A model generated the notes under the pieces. It worked only from the letters and a program-made list of their open reading frames with translations, did no database searches and was not told the DNA's origin. From Pseudomonas marginalis (lineage in GTDB: Bacteria; Pseudomonadota; Gammaproteobacteria; Pseudomonadales; Pseudomonadaceae), in the NCBI RefSeq assembly GCF_008692035.1, contig NZ_VTFG01000002.1, positions 248,001 to 312,000 on the forward strand: DNA of 64,000 bases. Direction: 5' to 3'. Positions 31,956 to 40,389 of the stretch are shown one piece after another. The position numbers and the translations under genes were made by a program. Positions within the stretch are counted from its first letter, which is position 1, and the number at the start of each line of letters is the position of its first letter.

Positions 31956-33830
31956 CTACCTGACACTCCCCCGCAAAACACCCACCACCGCCTGCAACTG
32001 CGCAGGCGTAGCCGCCTCCACGGCAACAGGCTCACCCGCCACCAATACCACCCGCGACCAGATCCGATGAAAGAAGCCCTTGTGCGGATCGCGGCTGAAG
32101 AAACTCCCCCACAGCCCCTGCAACGCCATCGGAATCACCGGCACCGGTGTCTCTTCCAGGATGCGCGTCACCCCACCACGGAACTCATTCATCTCGCCAT
32201 CCGCCGTCAATTTGCCTTCCGGGAAGATACACACCAACTCCCCGTCCTTCAGGTACTGGGCAATGCGCGTGAAGGCCTTTTCGTAGATCTGGATGTCTTC
32301 ATTGCGCCCGGCAATCGGAATCGCCCCGGCGGTGCGGAAGATAAAGTTCAGCACCGGCAAACGGTAGATCTTGTAGTACATGACAAAGCGAATCGGCCGA
32401 CGCACCGCGCCACCGATCAACAACGCATCGACAAACGACACGTGATTGCACACCAGCAACGCCGCGCCTTCATCAGGGATAGCGTCAAGGTTGCGATGCT
32501 CCACGCGGTACATGGAGTGGCTGAGCAGCCAGATCATGAAGCGCATGGTGAACTCGGGGACGATCCTGAAGATGTAGGCGTTGACCGCGATGTTGAGCAG
32601 CGACACCACCAGGAACAACTCCGGGATCGACAGCTTGGCCACGCTCAGCAGCAGGATCGACACGATCGCCGAGACCACCATGAACAGCGCATTGAGAATG
32701 TTGTTGGCGGCGATCACCCGCGCCCGCTCGTTCTCGGCGGTACGCGACTGGATCAGCGCGTACAGCGGCACGATATAGAAGCCGCCGAACACACCCAGGC
32801 CAAGGATATCGAACAACACCCACCAGGCCTGGCCGTAGCTGAGCACCGCGAGCCAATCGTTGGCCTGGACGTTCTGCGGGAAACCGCCGGAATGCCACCA
32901 GAGCAGCAGGCCGAACACCGTCAGGCCGAACGAGCCAAACGGCACCAGGCCGATTTCCACCTTACGCCCGGAGAGTTTTTCGCAGAGCATCGAGCCCAGG
33001 GCGATGCCCACCGAGAACACCGTGAGGATCAGGGTGACCACGGTTTCATCGCCGTACAACCATTCCTTGGCGTAGGCCGGGATCTGCGTCAGGTAGATCG
33101 CGCCGACAAACCAGAACCACGAGTTACCGACAATCGAGCGCGACACCGCGGGCGTCTGCCCCAGGCCCATGCGCAGCGTGGCCCAGGACTGGGTGAAGAT
33201 ATTCCAGTCCAGGCGCAGTTGCGGCGTGGATGCGGCCGCCCGTGGAATGCTGCGGCTGGCCAGGTAACCCAGCACCGCCACGCCGACAATCGCCACCGCC
33301 ACGATCGGCGCGTAATGGGTGGACGACATCATGATCCCGGCGCCAATGGTGCCGGCCAGGATGGCCAGGAACGTGCCCATCTCCACCAGGCCGTTGCCAC
33401 CTACCAGCTCATCTTCGTGCAGGGCCTGGGGCATGATCGAGTACTTCACCGGACCGAACAGCGCCGAGTGGGTACCCATGGCAAACAACGCCAGCAGCAT
33501 CAATTCCAAATGGTTGAACAGGAAGCCTGTGGCACCGACGGCCATGATCACGATCTCGCCGATCTTGATCGCACGGATCAACGCATCCTTGTTGAATTTC
33601 TCGCCAAACTGCCCGGCCAGCGCCGAAAACAGGAAGAACGGCAGGATAAACAGCAAGGCGCACAGGTTGACCCAAATGCTGCGGTCACCGTCGATGGTGA
33701 GCTTGTAGAGAATCGCCAGGATCAGCGATTGCTTGAAGATGTTGTCGTTGAAAGCGCCCAGCAACTGGGTGATGAAAAACGGCAGGAAGCGCCGTGTGCG
33801 CAGCAAGGTGAATTGTGAGGGGTGGCTCAT
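31956..33830 (-). CDS. LplT-like MFS transporter fused to a PlsC acyltransferase
   Basis: A 624-residue fusion. Residues 1-410 are an MFS carrier of the lysophospholipid flippase type (RRFLPFFITQLLGAFNDNIF at the start, as in LplT). Residues 430-624 are a PlsC acyltransferase with NHVSFVD and FPEGKLT. E. coli splits this activity between LplT and Aas; the acyl-ACP synthetase domain of Aas is absent here. The protein should import lysophospholipids and re-acylate them at the inner membrane. Monocistronic; the start at 33830 is well placed in the conserved N-terminus. Confidence 0.87.
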   Translation of the reverse strand: MSHPSQFTLLRTRRFLPFFITQLLGAFNDNIFKQSLILAILYKLTIDGDRSIWVNLCALLFILPFFLFSALAGQFGEKFNKDALIRAIKIGEIVIMAVGATGFLFNHLELMLLALFAMGTHSALFGPVKYSIMPQALHEDELVGGNGLVEMGTFLAILAGTIGAGIMMSSTHYAPIVAVAIVGVAVLGYLASRSIPRAAASTPQLRLDWNIFTQSWATLRMGLGQTPAVSRSIVGNSWFWFVGAIYLTQIPAYAKEWLYGDETVVTLILTVFSVGIALGSMLCEKLSGRKVEIGLVPFGSFGLTVFGLLLWWHSGGFPQNVQANDWLAVLSYGQAWWVLFDILGLGVFGGFYIVPLYALIQSRTAENERARVIAANNILNALFMVVSAIVSILLLSVAKLSIPELFLVVSLLNIAVNAYIFRIVPEFTMRFMIWLLSHSMYRVEHRNLDAIPDEGAALLVCNHVSFVDALLIGGAVRRPIRFVMYYKIYRLPVLNFIFRTAGAIPIAGRNEDIQIYEKAFTRIAQYLKDGELVCIFPEGKLTADGEMNEFRGGVTRILEETPVPVIPMALQGLWGSFFSRDPHKGFFHRIWSRVVLVAGEPVAVEAATPAQLQAVVGVLRGSVR

Positions 33831-33887
33831 CGTCCGTGTTCCTGCGTGGCCTAATAGTTATCAGGCCACGACTTTACCTAACTCCGC

Positions 33888-35036
33888 TTACTTATTCCCT
33901 AGTCCTGCAATGCACGGCGAAACAAAAAGCTCGCCTTTGTAGGCGCCCTGCACAGTGCGCTTGGCCACGATCAGCCACATCAGCGCCAACGCCGCCACCA
34001 GCAGGCTACCGAAGGCGCTGAAGAAGCCCAGGTGCAGCAGGTTCGCCAGCTTCAGCGTGGCCAGGGCGTACACCCCCAACGGGAAGGTGAAGCCCCACCA
34101 ACCGAGGTTGAATGGGATACCGCCGCGCAGGTAACGCAGGGTGATCAATACTGCGATCAGCATCCACCACAAGCCGAAGCCCCACAGGGTGATGCCTGCG
34201 ACCAGGCCGAGCCCATTGGCTATTTCACCCACGCCGGGCAAGCCATTGGCGGCAAAGATCGCCGGAGCATCGCCGCCCAGCAACAACATGCCCAGGGCAC
34301 CGGTACCGATCGGGCCCAACGCCAGCCAGCTCGACGCCGCCATGTTGGCGTGGGGCAGTTTGTGCAGGGCCATGCGCAACATCAGGATGGTCAGGATGCT
34401 GAACGCCACCGGCAGGGAAAACGCCCACAACACGTAGCTGGTCACCAGCATCACCAGTTGCGAATGAGCGTCCGCCAGGTGCGGCGCGAGCAAGCCGCCG
34501 CTGGCTGCGGCGACTTCGGCCGCCACCACCGGCAGCAGCCAGACCGCAGTCATCTGGTCGATGCTGTGTTCCTGGCGGGTGAACATCATGAAGGGAATCA
34601 GCACACCGCAGGCCAGGGCCATCGCCACATCCAGCCACCACAGGGCTTCGGCCAGCGGGATCACATCGGCGCCCCAACGCGGCAGGCCAAACAGCAGCAA
34701 GCCATTGAGAATGGTCGCCAGGCCCATGGGGATGGTGCCGAAGAACATCGAGACCGTGGAGTGCCCGAAAATCCGCCGCGCCTCGTGGAAAAACATCACC
34801 CAGCGCGCGGTATACAAGGCACTGAACAGAATGAACAGGCCAATGGTGAACCACCACAGTGCTTCGGCAATGGCCTGCACACCTGGCAGGTTGACCGGCC
34901 ATTGCGCCAGGGCCAGCGCCAGCACCCCGGTGCCCATGGTCGCGGCGAACCAGTTGGGGGTGAATTGGCGAATCACTTCCCGAGGCCGGGTCAGGTGACT
35001 GAAGGGTTTGTAGCTGATGGTCGTCGAGCAGTTCAT
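33888..35036 (-). CDS. TDT-family (TehA/Ssu1-like) transporter
   Basis: A 382-residue membrane protein with about ten helices. The segment FTPNWFAATMGTGVLALALA at 26-45 is the TDT hallmark, as in yeast sulfite exporter Ssu1, malate carrier Mae1 and TehA. PFNLGWWGFTFPLGVYALAT near 325 is also typical. Substrates include sulfite, malate and tellurite-related anions; none can be chosen here. It is monocistronic. Confidence 0.85.
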   Translation of the reverse strand: MNCSTTISYKPFSHLTRPREVIRQFTPNWFAATMGTGVLALALAQWPVNLPGVQAIAEALWWFTIGLFILFSALYTARWVMFFHEARRIFGHSTVSMFFGTIPMGLATILNGLLLFGLPRWGADVIPLAEALWWLDVAMALACGVLIPFMMFTRQEHSIDQMTAVWLLPVVAAEVAAASGGLLAPHLADAHSQLVMLVTSYVLWAFSLPVAFSILTILMLRMALHKLPHANMAASSWLALGPIGTGALGMLLLGGDAPAIFAANGLPGVGEIANGLGLVAGITLWGFGLWWMLIAVLITLRYLRGGIPFNLGWWGFTFPLGVYALATLKLANLLHLGFFSAFGSLLVAALALMWLIVAKRTVQGAYKGELFVSPCIAGLGNK

Positions 35037-35124
35037 GATGGCAATCCTCTTCCTCGCATGAGGTTGAGGCCATGGTAGAACCTGATCGAATATCTATATA
35101 ACGGGTAATATCTCTAACTGTTAT

Positions 35125-36324
35125 CTACTTTACAGATATGCAGGCCGCCTTGGATTTTGCCGAATCCTGCAGCAGCAAGGCGACCAACGCCCCGAGGGCC
35201 AGCAGGATCAGTACGGCGCCGTAACCGTCGGTGGTGACGATCAGGCCAAAGCGGCGAATCAGGTTGCCCGCCAGCAGCGAAGGCAAGCAGAACGCCAAAT
35301 AACTCAGCACATAGAATGCCGACATCAAGCCTGCCCGTTCATGCGGCAAAGCCAGCGGCACCACACTGCGCAATGCGCCGAGAAAGCCGGCGCCAAAGCC
35401 GCTGCCGGCGATCAATGTGGCGATAAAAAACAGCGGCAGGCTGGCGCTGTGCACCGCCGTAAGGATCAGCGCCACCCCCACCGCCAGCAGCGTCGCGCCC
35501 AGGCGCAGCACCTTGCTGGCCGGGCGATTGCGCAGGGTGAAGATCATCAGCGCCCCGCTCAACGTCAGCACCGCCACCAGGCCGCCACCGATAAGGTTCG
35601 ATGTAGAGCCTGTCGCCGCCCGTACCAGCGACGGCGCCAGGGACAGGTAAAAGCCCCCCATCGCCCACACCGCCACGTCCACCGGCAATGACAGCCACAA
35701 CGCGCGACGCGCCTGGGGCGGCACATGCAGCGTGGGGCGCAGCGAGGCCAGTGCACCGGGAATACGATCAACGGTTTCCGGCAGGCGCCACACATACAGC
35801 GCCTGCATCAGCATCAGCGCCAGCAGCGTCCAGTAGATCAACTGCGTCGGCAGTGGCGCGAACTCCGCCAGCACACTGCTGCCCATCGCACCGCACGCCA
35901 TGCCCAGCAGAGGTGCCACGCTGTTGACCAGCGGGCCCTGCTGGCGGTCGGTGTCGAGCAAGGCCGCGCCCAGCACCGCCGTGGCCATGCCGGTGGCAAA
36001 CCCCTGTACGGTACGCGCTGCGACCAGCCAGGCCACGCTGTCTTCATTGATAAACAGCAGCATCGCCAACATATTCAGGACCAATGCCGTAAAAATCACG
36101 GGCCTGCGTCCCAGGTGGTCCGACAGCGAGCCCACGGTCAACAGCGCCGCCAACAGGCTCAAGGCGTACACGCCGAAGATCAGCGTGAGCGTGCCCGCCG
36201 AAAAATGCAGGCCCTCCTGATACAGGTGGTACAACGGTGTCGGCGCACTGGAAGCGGCGAGAAACGTCAGCAACGTGACCGCGAGGAACACCAGGCTGGA
36301 ACGATGAGAAGTGAGGCTGGACAT
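35125..36324 (-). CDS. MFS transporter, likely drug or metabolite efflux
   Basis: A 399-residue major facilitator with twelve predicted helices. The loop 2-3 motif GSLSDHLGRRPVI (residues about 66-78) is intact, and the GFATGMATAVLGAALLDTDR segment lies in helix 5. The start is ATG 36324, with GGAG seven bases before; a GTG at 36330 is also in frame. It is divergent from a TetR regulator with a shared 91-base promoter, the usual layout for regulated efflux. The substrate is unknown. Confidence 0.85.
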   Translation of the reverse strand: MSSLTSHRSSLVFLAVTLLTFLAASSAPTPLYHLYQEGLHFSAGTLTLIFGVYALSLLAALLTVGSLSDHLGRRPVIFTALVLNMLAMLLFINEDSVAWLVAARTVQGFATGMATAVLGAALLDTDRQQGPLVNSVAPLLGMACGAMGSSVLAEFAPLPTQLIYWTLLALMLMQALYVWRLPETVDRIPGALASLRPTLHVPPQARRALWLSLPVDVAVWAMGGFYLSLAPSLVRAATGSTSNLIGGGLVAVLTLSGALMIFTLRNRPASKVLRLGATLLAVGVALILTAVHSASLPLFFIATLIAGSGFGAGFLGALRSVVPLALPHERAGLMSAFYVLSYLAFCLPSLLAGNLIRRFGLIVTTDGYGAVLILLALGALVALLLQDSAKSKAACISVK

Positions 36325-36338
36325 GGGCACGCTCCGCT

Positions 36339-36399
36339 AAAGCTAATTTTTTGCTTTTGCGGAGTGTGCTACTCGCCGGCGCTTAAAGCAAATTCTTTG
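36339..36399. promoter_or_regulatory. Operator-like repeats between MFS and TetR genes
   Basis: AAAGC-N9-GCTTT (36339-36357) and AAAG-N6-CTTT (36386-36398, within AAAGCAAATTCTTTG) are two related inverted repeats sharing AAAGCAAA in opposite orientation. They are AT-rich against the local background and lie between the divergent starts, the expected place for TetR operators. Confidence 0.5.
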
Positions 36400-36415
36400 T
36401 GTTAAGGTCACAAGC

Positions 36416-36955
36416 ATGGCGATAAAAGAAGGCCTCCGCCCGGGGGGCCGCAGTGCCCGGGTACAGGAATCAGTCCATTCGGCCGTGCGTGAATTGCTCG
36501 AAACCCATGAGCGCTCCAGTGTCACGGTGCCGATGATTGCCGCACGCGCAGGCGTCACGCCGTCGACTATCTACCGGCGCTGGGGCGACCTCTCGGTGCT
36601 GCTCGCGGATGTGGCCCTTGCGCGCATGCGCCCCGACAGCGAGCCCGCCAACACCGGCAGCCTGCGTGGCGACTTGCGGGCGTGGGCCGAGCAATACCTG
36701 GATGAGATGAGTTCAGAGCCGGGCCGCAACATGATGCGCGACCTGCAATGCAGGGGGACGCCGGGCTACTGCGTGAGCATCTTGAGTGGGCAGCTTCAGG
36801 CGATTGTCGACCGTTATCCGCACCAGTCGCCACCAAGCGTGGACCACTTGATCAATCTGCTGGCAGCGCCGACGGTGTTCCGTATTCTGTTCTCAAGCGC
36901 GCCGCTGACGGTTGAAGAGCTGCACGCGCTGATCGAGCTGGCTCTGCAGGCCTGA
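36416..36955 (+). CDS. TetR/AcrR-family regulator
   Basis: A 179-residue repressor. The N-terminal helix-turn-helix spans about 15-60 (VTVPMIAARAGVTPSTIYRR-W), and the rest is a helical ligand-binding and dimerisation domain ending IELALQA. It probably represses the divergent MFS gene and itself, releasing on binding a pump substrate. The GTPSTIYRRWG-type recognition helix is well conserved. A REP palindrome follows it, before the convergent ABC genes. Confidence 0.87.
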   Translation: MAIKEGLRPGGRSARVQESVHSAVRELLETHERSSVTVPMIAARAGVTPSTIYRRWGDLSVLLADVALARMRPDSEPANTGSLRGDLRAWAEQYLDEMSSEPGRNMMRDLQCRGTPGYCVSILSGQLQAIVDRYPHQSPPSVDHLINLLAAPTVFRILFSSAPLTVEELHALIELALQA

Positions 36956-36972
36956 AGACCTGAAACAAAACC

Positions 36973-37006
36973 AAATGTGGGAGGGGGCAAGCCCCCTCCC
37001 ACATTT
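36973..37006. repeat. Perfect REP palindrome between convergent genes
   Basis: Sixteen-base arms AAATGTGGGAGGGGGC and GCCCCCTCCCACATTT are separated by AA. The exact symmetry and flanking A/T runs would make a bidirectional terminator for the TetR and ABC genes. Confidence 0.88.
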
Positions 37007-37021
37007 TTTGACCGCGCTTTA

Positions 37022-37801
37022 TCAGGTACGCATCCCGCGCCCGCTCACCAGCAGCTTCGCGCAACCGATATACAACACCACAGTCGCCACCAGCATGAAG
37101 GTGATCGCCACGCTGATCTTGATATCCGACACGCCCAGGATGCCGTAGCGGAAGGCGTTGACCATGTGCAGCACCGGGTTGGCCAGCGACACGGTCTGCC
37201 AGAACGGCGGCAGCAAGGTGATGGAGTAGAACACCCCGCCCAGGTAGGTCAGCGGCGTCAGCACGAAGGTCGGGATGATCGAGATGTCATCGAAGTTGCG
37301 TGCAAACACGGCGTTGATAAACCCCAGCAGCGAGAAGATCGTCGCCGTCAGCACCACCACCAGAATGGTGACGCCGAGGTGATGCACCTGCAGGTGGGTG
37401 AAGAACAGCGACAGCAGCGTCACGATCACACCCACCATCAAGCCGCGCAGTACGCCACCCAAGGTGTAGCCAATCAGGATGGTGTGGGGCGATACCGGCG
37501 AGACCATCAGCTCTTCGATGGAGCGCTGGAACTTGCTGCCGAAGAAACTGGAGACCACGTTGCCGTAGGAGTTGGTGATCACCGACATCATGATCAGGCC
37601 CGGCACGATGTACTCCATATAGGTGAAACCACCCATGTCGCCGATCTGCCGGCCGATCAGGTTACCGAAGATCACAAAGTACAACACCATGGTGATCGCC
37701 GGCGGCAGCAGGGTCTGCGGCCAGATCCGGGTAAAGCGCTTCACTTCGCGGTAGACGATGGTCTGCAGTGCGACAAGGTTGGGTTGCAGCTCAGAACTCA
37801 T
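37022..37801 (-). CDS. yadH: ABC-2 type export permease, YadH-like
   Basis: A 259-residue membrane subunit with six helices. The ABC-2 features are visible: YREVKRFTRIWPQTLLPPAI at the cytosolic start, EELMVSPVSPHTILIGYTLG near 95 and the C-terminal ANPVLHMVNAFRYGILG motif. Its ATG overlaps the stop of the ATPase gene by four bases. With the ATPase it forms an exporter of the YadGH/DrrAB type; the substrate in bacteria is unknown. Confidence 0.87.
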   Translation of the reverse strand: MSSELQPNLVALQTIVYREVKRFTRIWPQTLLPPAITMVLYFVIFGNLIGRQIGDMGGFTYMEYIVPGLIMMSVITNSYGNVVSSFFGSKFQRSIEELMVSPVSPHTILIGYTLGGVLRGLMVGVIVTLLSLFFTHLQVHHLGVTILVVVLTATIFSLLGFINAVFARNFDDISIIPTFVLTPLTYLGGVFYSITLLPPFWQTVSLANPVLHMVNAFRYGILGVSDIKISVAITFMLVATVVLYIGCAKLLVSGRGMRT

Positions 37802-38730
37802 ACCGCCACCTTCGTCAGATTTTTCTCCACCAGGGACACGAACAACTCCTCAAGGCGATTGGTTTTATTACGCAGGCTCAGCACGTCGATGTTCTGCGCC
37901 GCCAACTGGGTGAACAACGCGGTGATGCCCATGGCTTTATCCACCTGGACTTCCAGGGTATGGCTGTCCACCAGGCGGCTGGGGTAACCGAGCAATTGCG
38001 GCGGTGCCGACAGGTTGTTCTTCAGGTCGAGCAGGAAGGTTTCCACATGCAGTTGGCCCAGCAGGTTACGCATGCTGGTGTTCTCGACGATGGTGCCGTG
38101 GTCGATGATGCCGATGTTGCGGCACAGCTGCTCAGCCTCTTCCAGGTAATGGGTGGTGAGGATGATGGTGATGCCCTTCTCGTTCAGCTCGGTGAGGAAG
38201 GTCCACATCGAGCGACGCAGTTCGATATCCACGCCGGCGGTGGGCTCATCGAGGATCAACAGGCGCGGTTCATGCACCAGCGCACGGGCGATCATCAGGC
38301 GACGCTTCATGCCACCGGACAGCGAACGGGACGGCACGTCGCGCTTGTCCCACAGGCCCAACTGGGTCAGGTATTGCTCGGCGCGCTCCTTGGCAACTTT
38401 CGCCGGGATGCCGTAGTAACCAGCCTGGGTCACGACAATGTCGAAAGTCTTTTCAAACTGGTTGAAGTTGAATTCCTGGGGCACCACGCCGATGGAACGC
38501 TTGAGCGCCGCCGGGGATTTGTCCAGGTCGTGGCCGAAGATATTCACCGTGCCGCTGGTCTTGTTGACCAGAGTGGAGAGGATACCGATGGTGGTGGATT
38601 TGCCGGCGCCGTTGGGGCCGAGCAAGGCGAAGAAGTCACCTTCGGCAACGTCCAGATCGATACCACTCAGGGCCTGGAAACCGTTGCCGTAGGTTTTGGT
38701 TAGCTGCCGGATGGACAGAGCGGAACTCAT
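37798..38730 (-). CDS. yadG: ABC-2 export ATP-binding protein, YadG-like
   Basis: A 310-residue ATPase: Walker A GPNGAGKST near 39-47, signature LSGGMKRRLMIARAL near 138, Walker B LLILDEPTAGVD near 157 and H-loop TIILTTHYLEEAEQ. LSGGMKRR and the late, variable C-terminal domain are typical of exporter ATPases (DrrA/YadG group). Translation is coupled to the permease through a four-base overlap. Confidence 0.9.
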   Translation of the reverse strand: MSSALSIRQLTKTYGNGFQALSGIDLDVAEGDFFALLGPNGAGKSTTIGILSTLVNKTSGTVNIFGHDLDKSPAALKRSIGVVPQEFNFNQFEKTFDIVVTQAGYYGIPAKVAKERAEQYLTQLGLWDKRDVPSRSLSGGMKRRLMIARALVHEPRLLILDEPTAGVDIELRRSMWTFLTELNEKGITIILTTHYLEEAEQLCRNIGIIDHGTIVENTSMRNLLGQLHVETFLLDLKNNLSAPPQLLGYPSRLVDSHTLEVQVDKAMGITALFTQLAAQNIDVLSLRNKTNRLEELFVSLVEKNLTKVAV

Positions 38731-38864
38731 ATCGGAATACGCACCAAAGAAGGGAATAGAAAGAGTAGATGAGGGCGCAGCGCACGTAGTTCAACGGCGG
38801 CGCATGACAGGCATGGTGCTTGCCCGCGCCGCACAAGTACAGTCACCTGTATTAATAGTCAGTA

Positions 38865-39482
38865 TTAAGTCAACGCGGTCATGACCGCCTTGCGGTAGGC
38901 CGGGCGCTGTTGCAGGCGCTGGTACCAGGCCTCCAGATGGGGCATCGCAGGGCGCTCGATGGGCATCTCGAACCAGGCGTAGATAAAGCAGCCGAGGGGA
39001 ATATCACCCATGCCGAAGGTCTCGCCCGACAGGTAAGGCTGCTCGGCCAATGCATCGTCAACGGTACTCAGTGCATCGATACAGGCCTGACGCCCGGCGT
39101 TGATGCTGCCCCAGTCCTGCTTCTCCGCCGGGGTGCGCACAACGCCCCAGAACACGGCCTTGAACGGCTCGGCGAGGGTCGAGGTGGTCCAGTCCATCCA
39201 TTTCTCGGCGCTGGCACGCGCCTGCAGGTCGCTCGGGTATAACCCCGACGCGTGTTTGGCGCAGAGGTAGCGCACGATGGTGTTGGACTCCCACAGCACA
39301 AAGTCGCCATCCTCGATCATCGGCACCCGGCCATTCGGGTTCAATGCCCGGTATTGCGGCGTGTCCACCACGCCAAAAGCCCCGCCCGCATCAATTGCCT
39401 CATAGTCCAGGCCGAGTTCCTCGGCGCACCACAGTGCTTTCCTGACGTTTGATGAATTTTTACGACCCCAGATCTTCAGCAT
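38865..39482 (-). CDS. Glutathione S-transferase family protein
   Basis: A 205-residue GST with a thioredoxin-like N-terminal domain (MLKIWGRKNSSNVRKALWCA; NPNGRVPMIEDG with the cis-proline; WESNTIVRYLCAK with the Glu-Ser that binds the gamma-glutamyl group) and a helical C-terminal domain (SGETFGMGDIPLGCF). The likely catalytic residue is S9 or S10. ATG 39482 is chosen because the domain starts there; 44 further in-frame residues upstream look unrelated. The substrate is unknown. Confidence 0.87.
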   Translation of the reverse strand: MLKIWGRKNSSNVRKALWCAEELGLDYEAIDAGGAFGVVDTPQYRALNPNGRVPMIEDGDFVLWESNTIVRYLCAKHASGLYPSDLQARASAEKWMDWTTSTLAEPFKAVFWGVVRTPAEKQDWGSINAGRQACIDALSTVDDALAEQPYLSGETFGMGDIPLGCFIYAWFEMPIERPAMPHLEAWYQRLQQRPAYRKAVMTALT

Positions 39483-39538
39483 GACCGCGCCTTTTTGTTG
39501 ATGAACATGGCTGGATGAACGCAGCAGCATACGCCGGT

Positions 39539-40198
39539 TCACTCGCGGCTCAAATCGCTCTGCATGTCGCCCAGCAAGGTCGGCATCTGTTCGGCAAACA
39601 GGTGTGGGTAACATTTCTCCAGATGAGCGAAGAAGAAATCCTCGGGCACATCGGGAAACTGCCCATGGTCCACCACGTACTCCATCGAGCGCTGCCCCTG
39701 GCGGTTGAATGCATGGAACACGCTGTCGTTGATCCCGTCGAAGTCCAGCGGTGGTACGTCGAACACCTCACACAGTTGGCGGTTGAACGCCGGCGTCGCC
39801 TTGACCCAACGGCCGTCCAGGTAAAACTCGGTGTAGCCATGCATGGCGAACACATCGCTTTTGAGCAACGCGATCAGGCGCGGTGTCGACAGATGATTGC
39901 GCACATCCGCAAGACCGATGCGCGCCGGGATGCCGCAGTGGCGGGCGCAGGCGGCGAGCAAGGTGGCCTTGGGCACGCAATAGCTTTCGCCGGCGGCCAG
40001 GGCAAAGCTGGCGCTGAGGCTGCCGGGGTCGCGGCTGAAGGTGTAGGGGTTGTAGCGAATCGCCTCACGCACGGCGTAATAGAGACTGACCGCCTGGTCA
40101 CGTAAATTCGCGCTGGAGCCGCGGTGTTTTTCGGCGAACTCCACCACCGCAGGGTGGTCACTATCGATGAAGCGGCTGGGACTCAGGTACGTATCCAT
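39539..40198 (-). CDS. Transglutaminase-like domain protein
   Basis: A 219-residue protein of the transglutaminase/protease core family. The catalytic cysteine is in GESYCVPKATLLAACARHCG near residue 75, and the histidine is in FAMHGYTEFYLDGRWVKATP near 120; the usual third-residue Asp position reads KATPAFN, so the triad may be Cys-His-Asn-like or altered. Such proteins hydrolyse or transfer amide bonds. The start ATG 40198 begins a convincing N-terminus (MDTYLSPSRFIDSDHP). It is divergent from fadE, with 191 bases between. Confidence 0.8.
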   Translation of the reverse strand: MDTYLSPSRFIDSDHPAVVEFAEKHRGSSANLRDQAVSLYYAVREAIRYNPYTFSRDPGSLSASFALAAGESYCVPKATLLAACARHCGIPARIGLADVRNHLSTPRLIALLKSDVFAMHGYTEFYLDGRWVKATPAFNRQLCEVFDVPPLDFDGINDSVFHAFNRQGQRSMEYVVDHGQFPDVPEDFFFAHLEKCYPHLFAEQMPTLLGDMQSDLSRE

Positions 40199-40389
40199 GA
40201 GCTTGATCTCCGAAGGAAGCCTGGAGTTTAACGACAGGTCCGCCACGGAGATAACGACGATTCGGCCAAATGTCGGCGCCTGATGCCAAGTGTTCCCAGT
40301 ACAACTTGTAACACCCTGATCACCCCGCTTGTTCGGATGCCGACTAAGCTCCCTGGTGGTTTCGCCCCTGGTTTCACGGAGGATTGAAT

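Noticed and set aside
40199..40389. PsrA (fatty-acid regulator) box before fadE
   Set aside because: GTTTC occurs twice but without the paired GAAAC half, so the palindrome is not formed.
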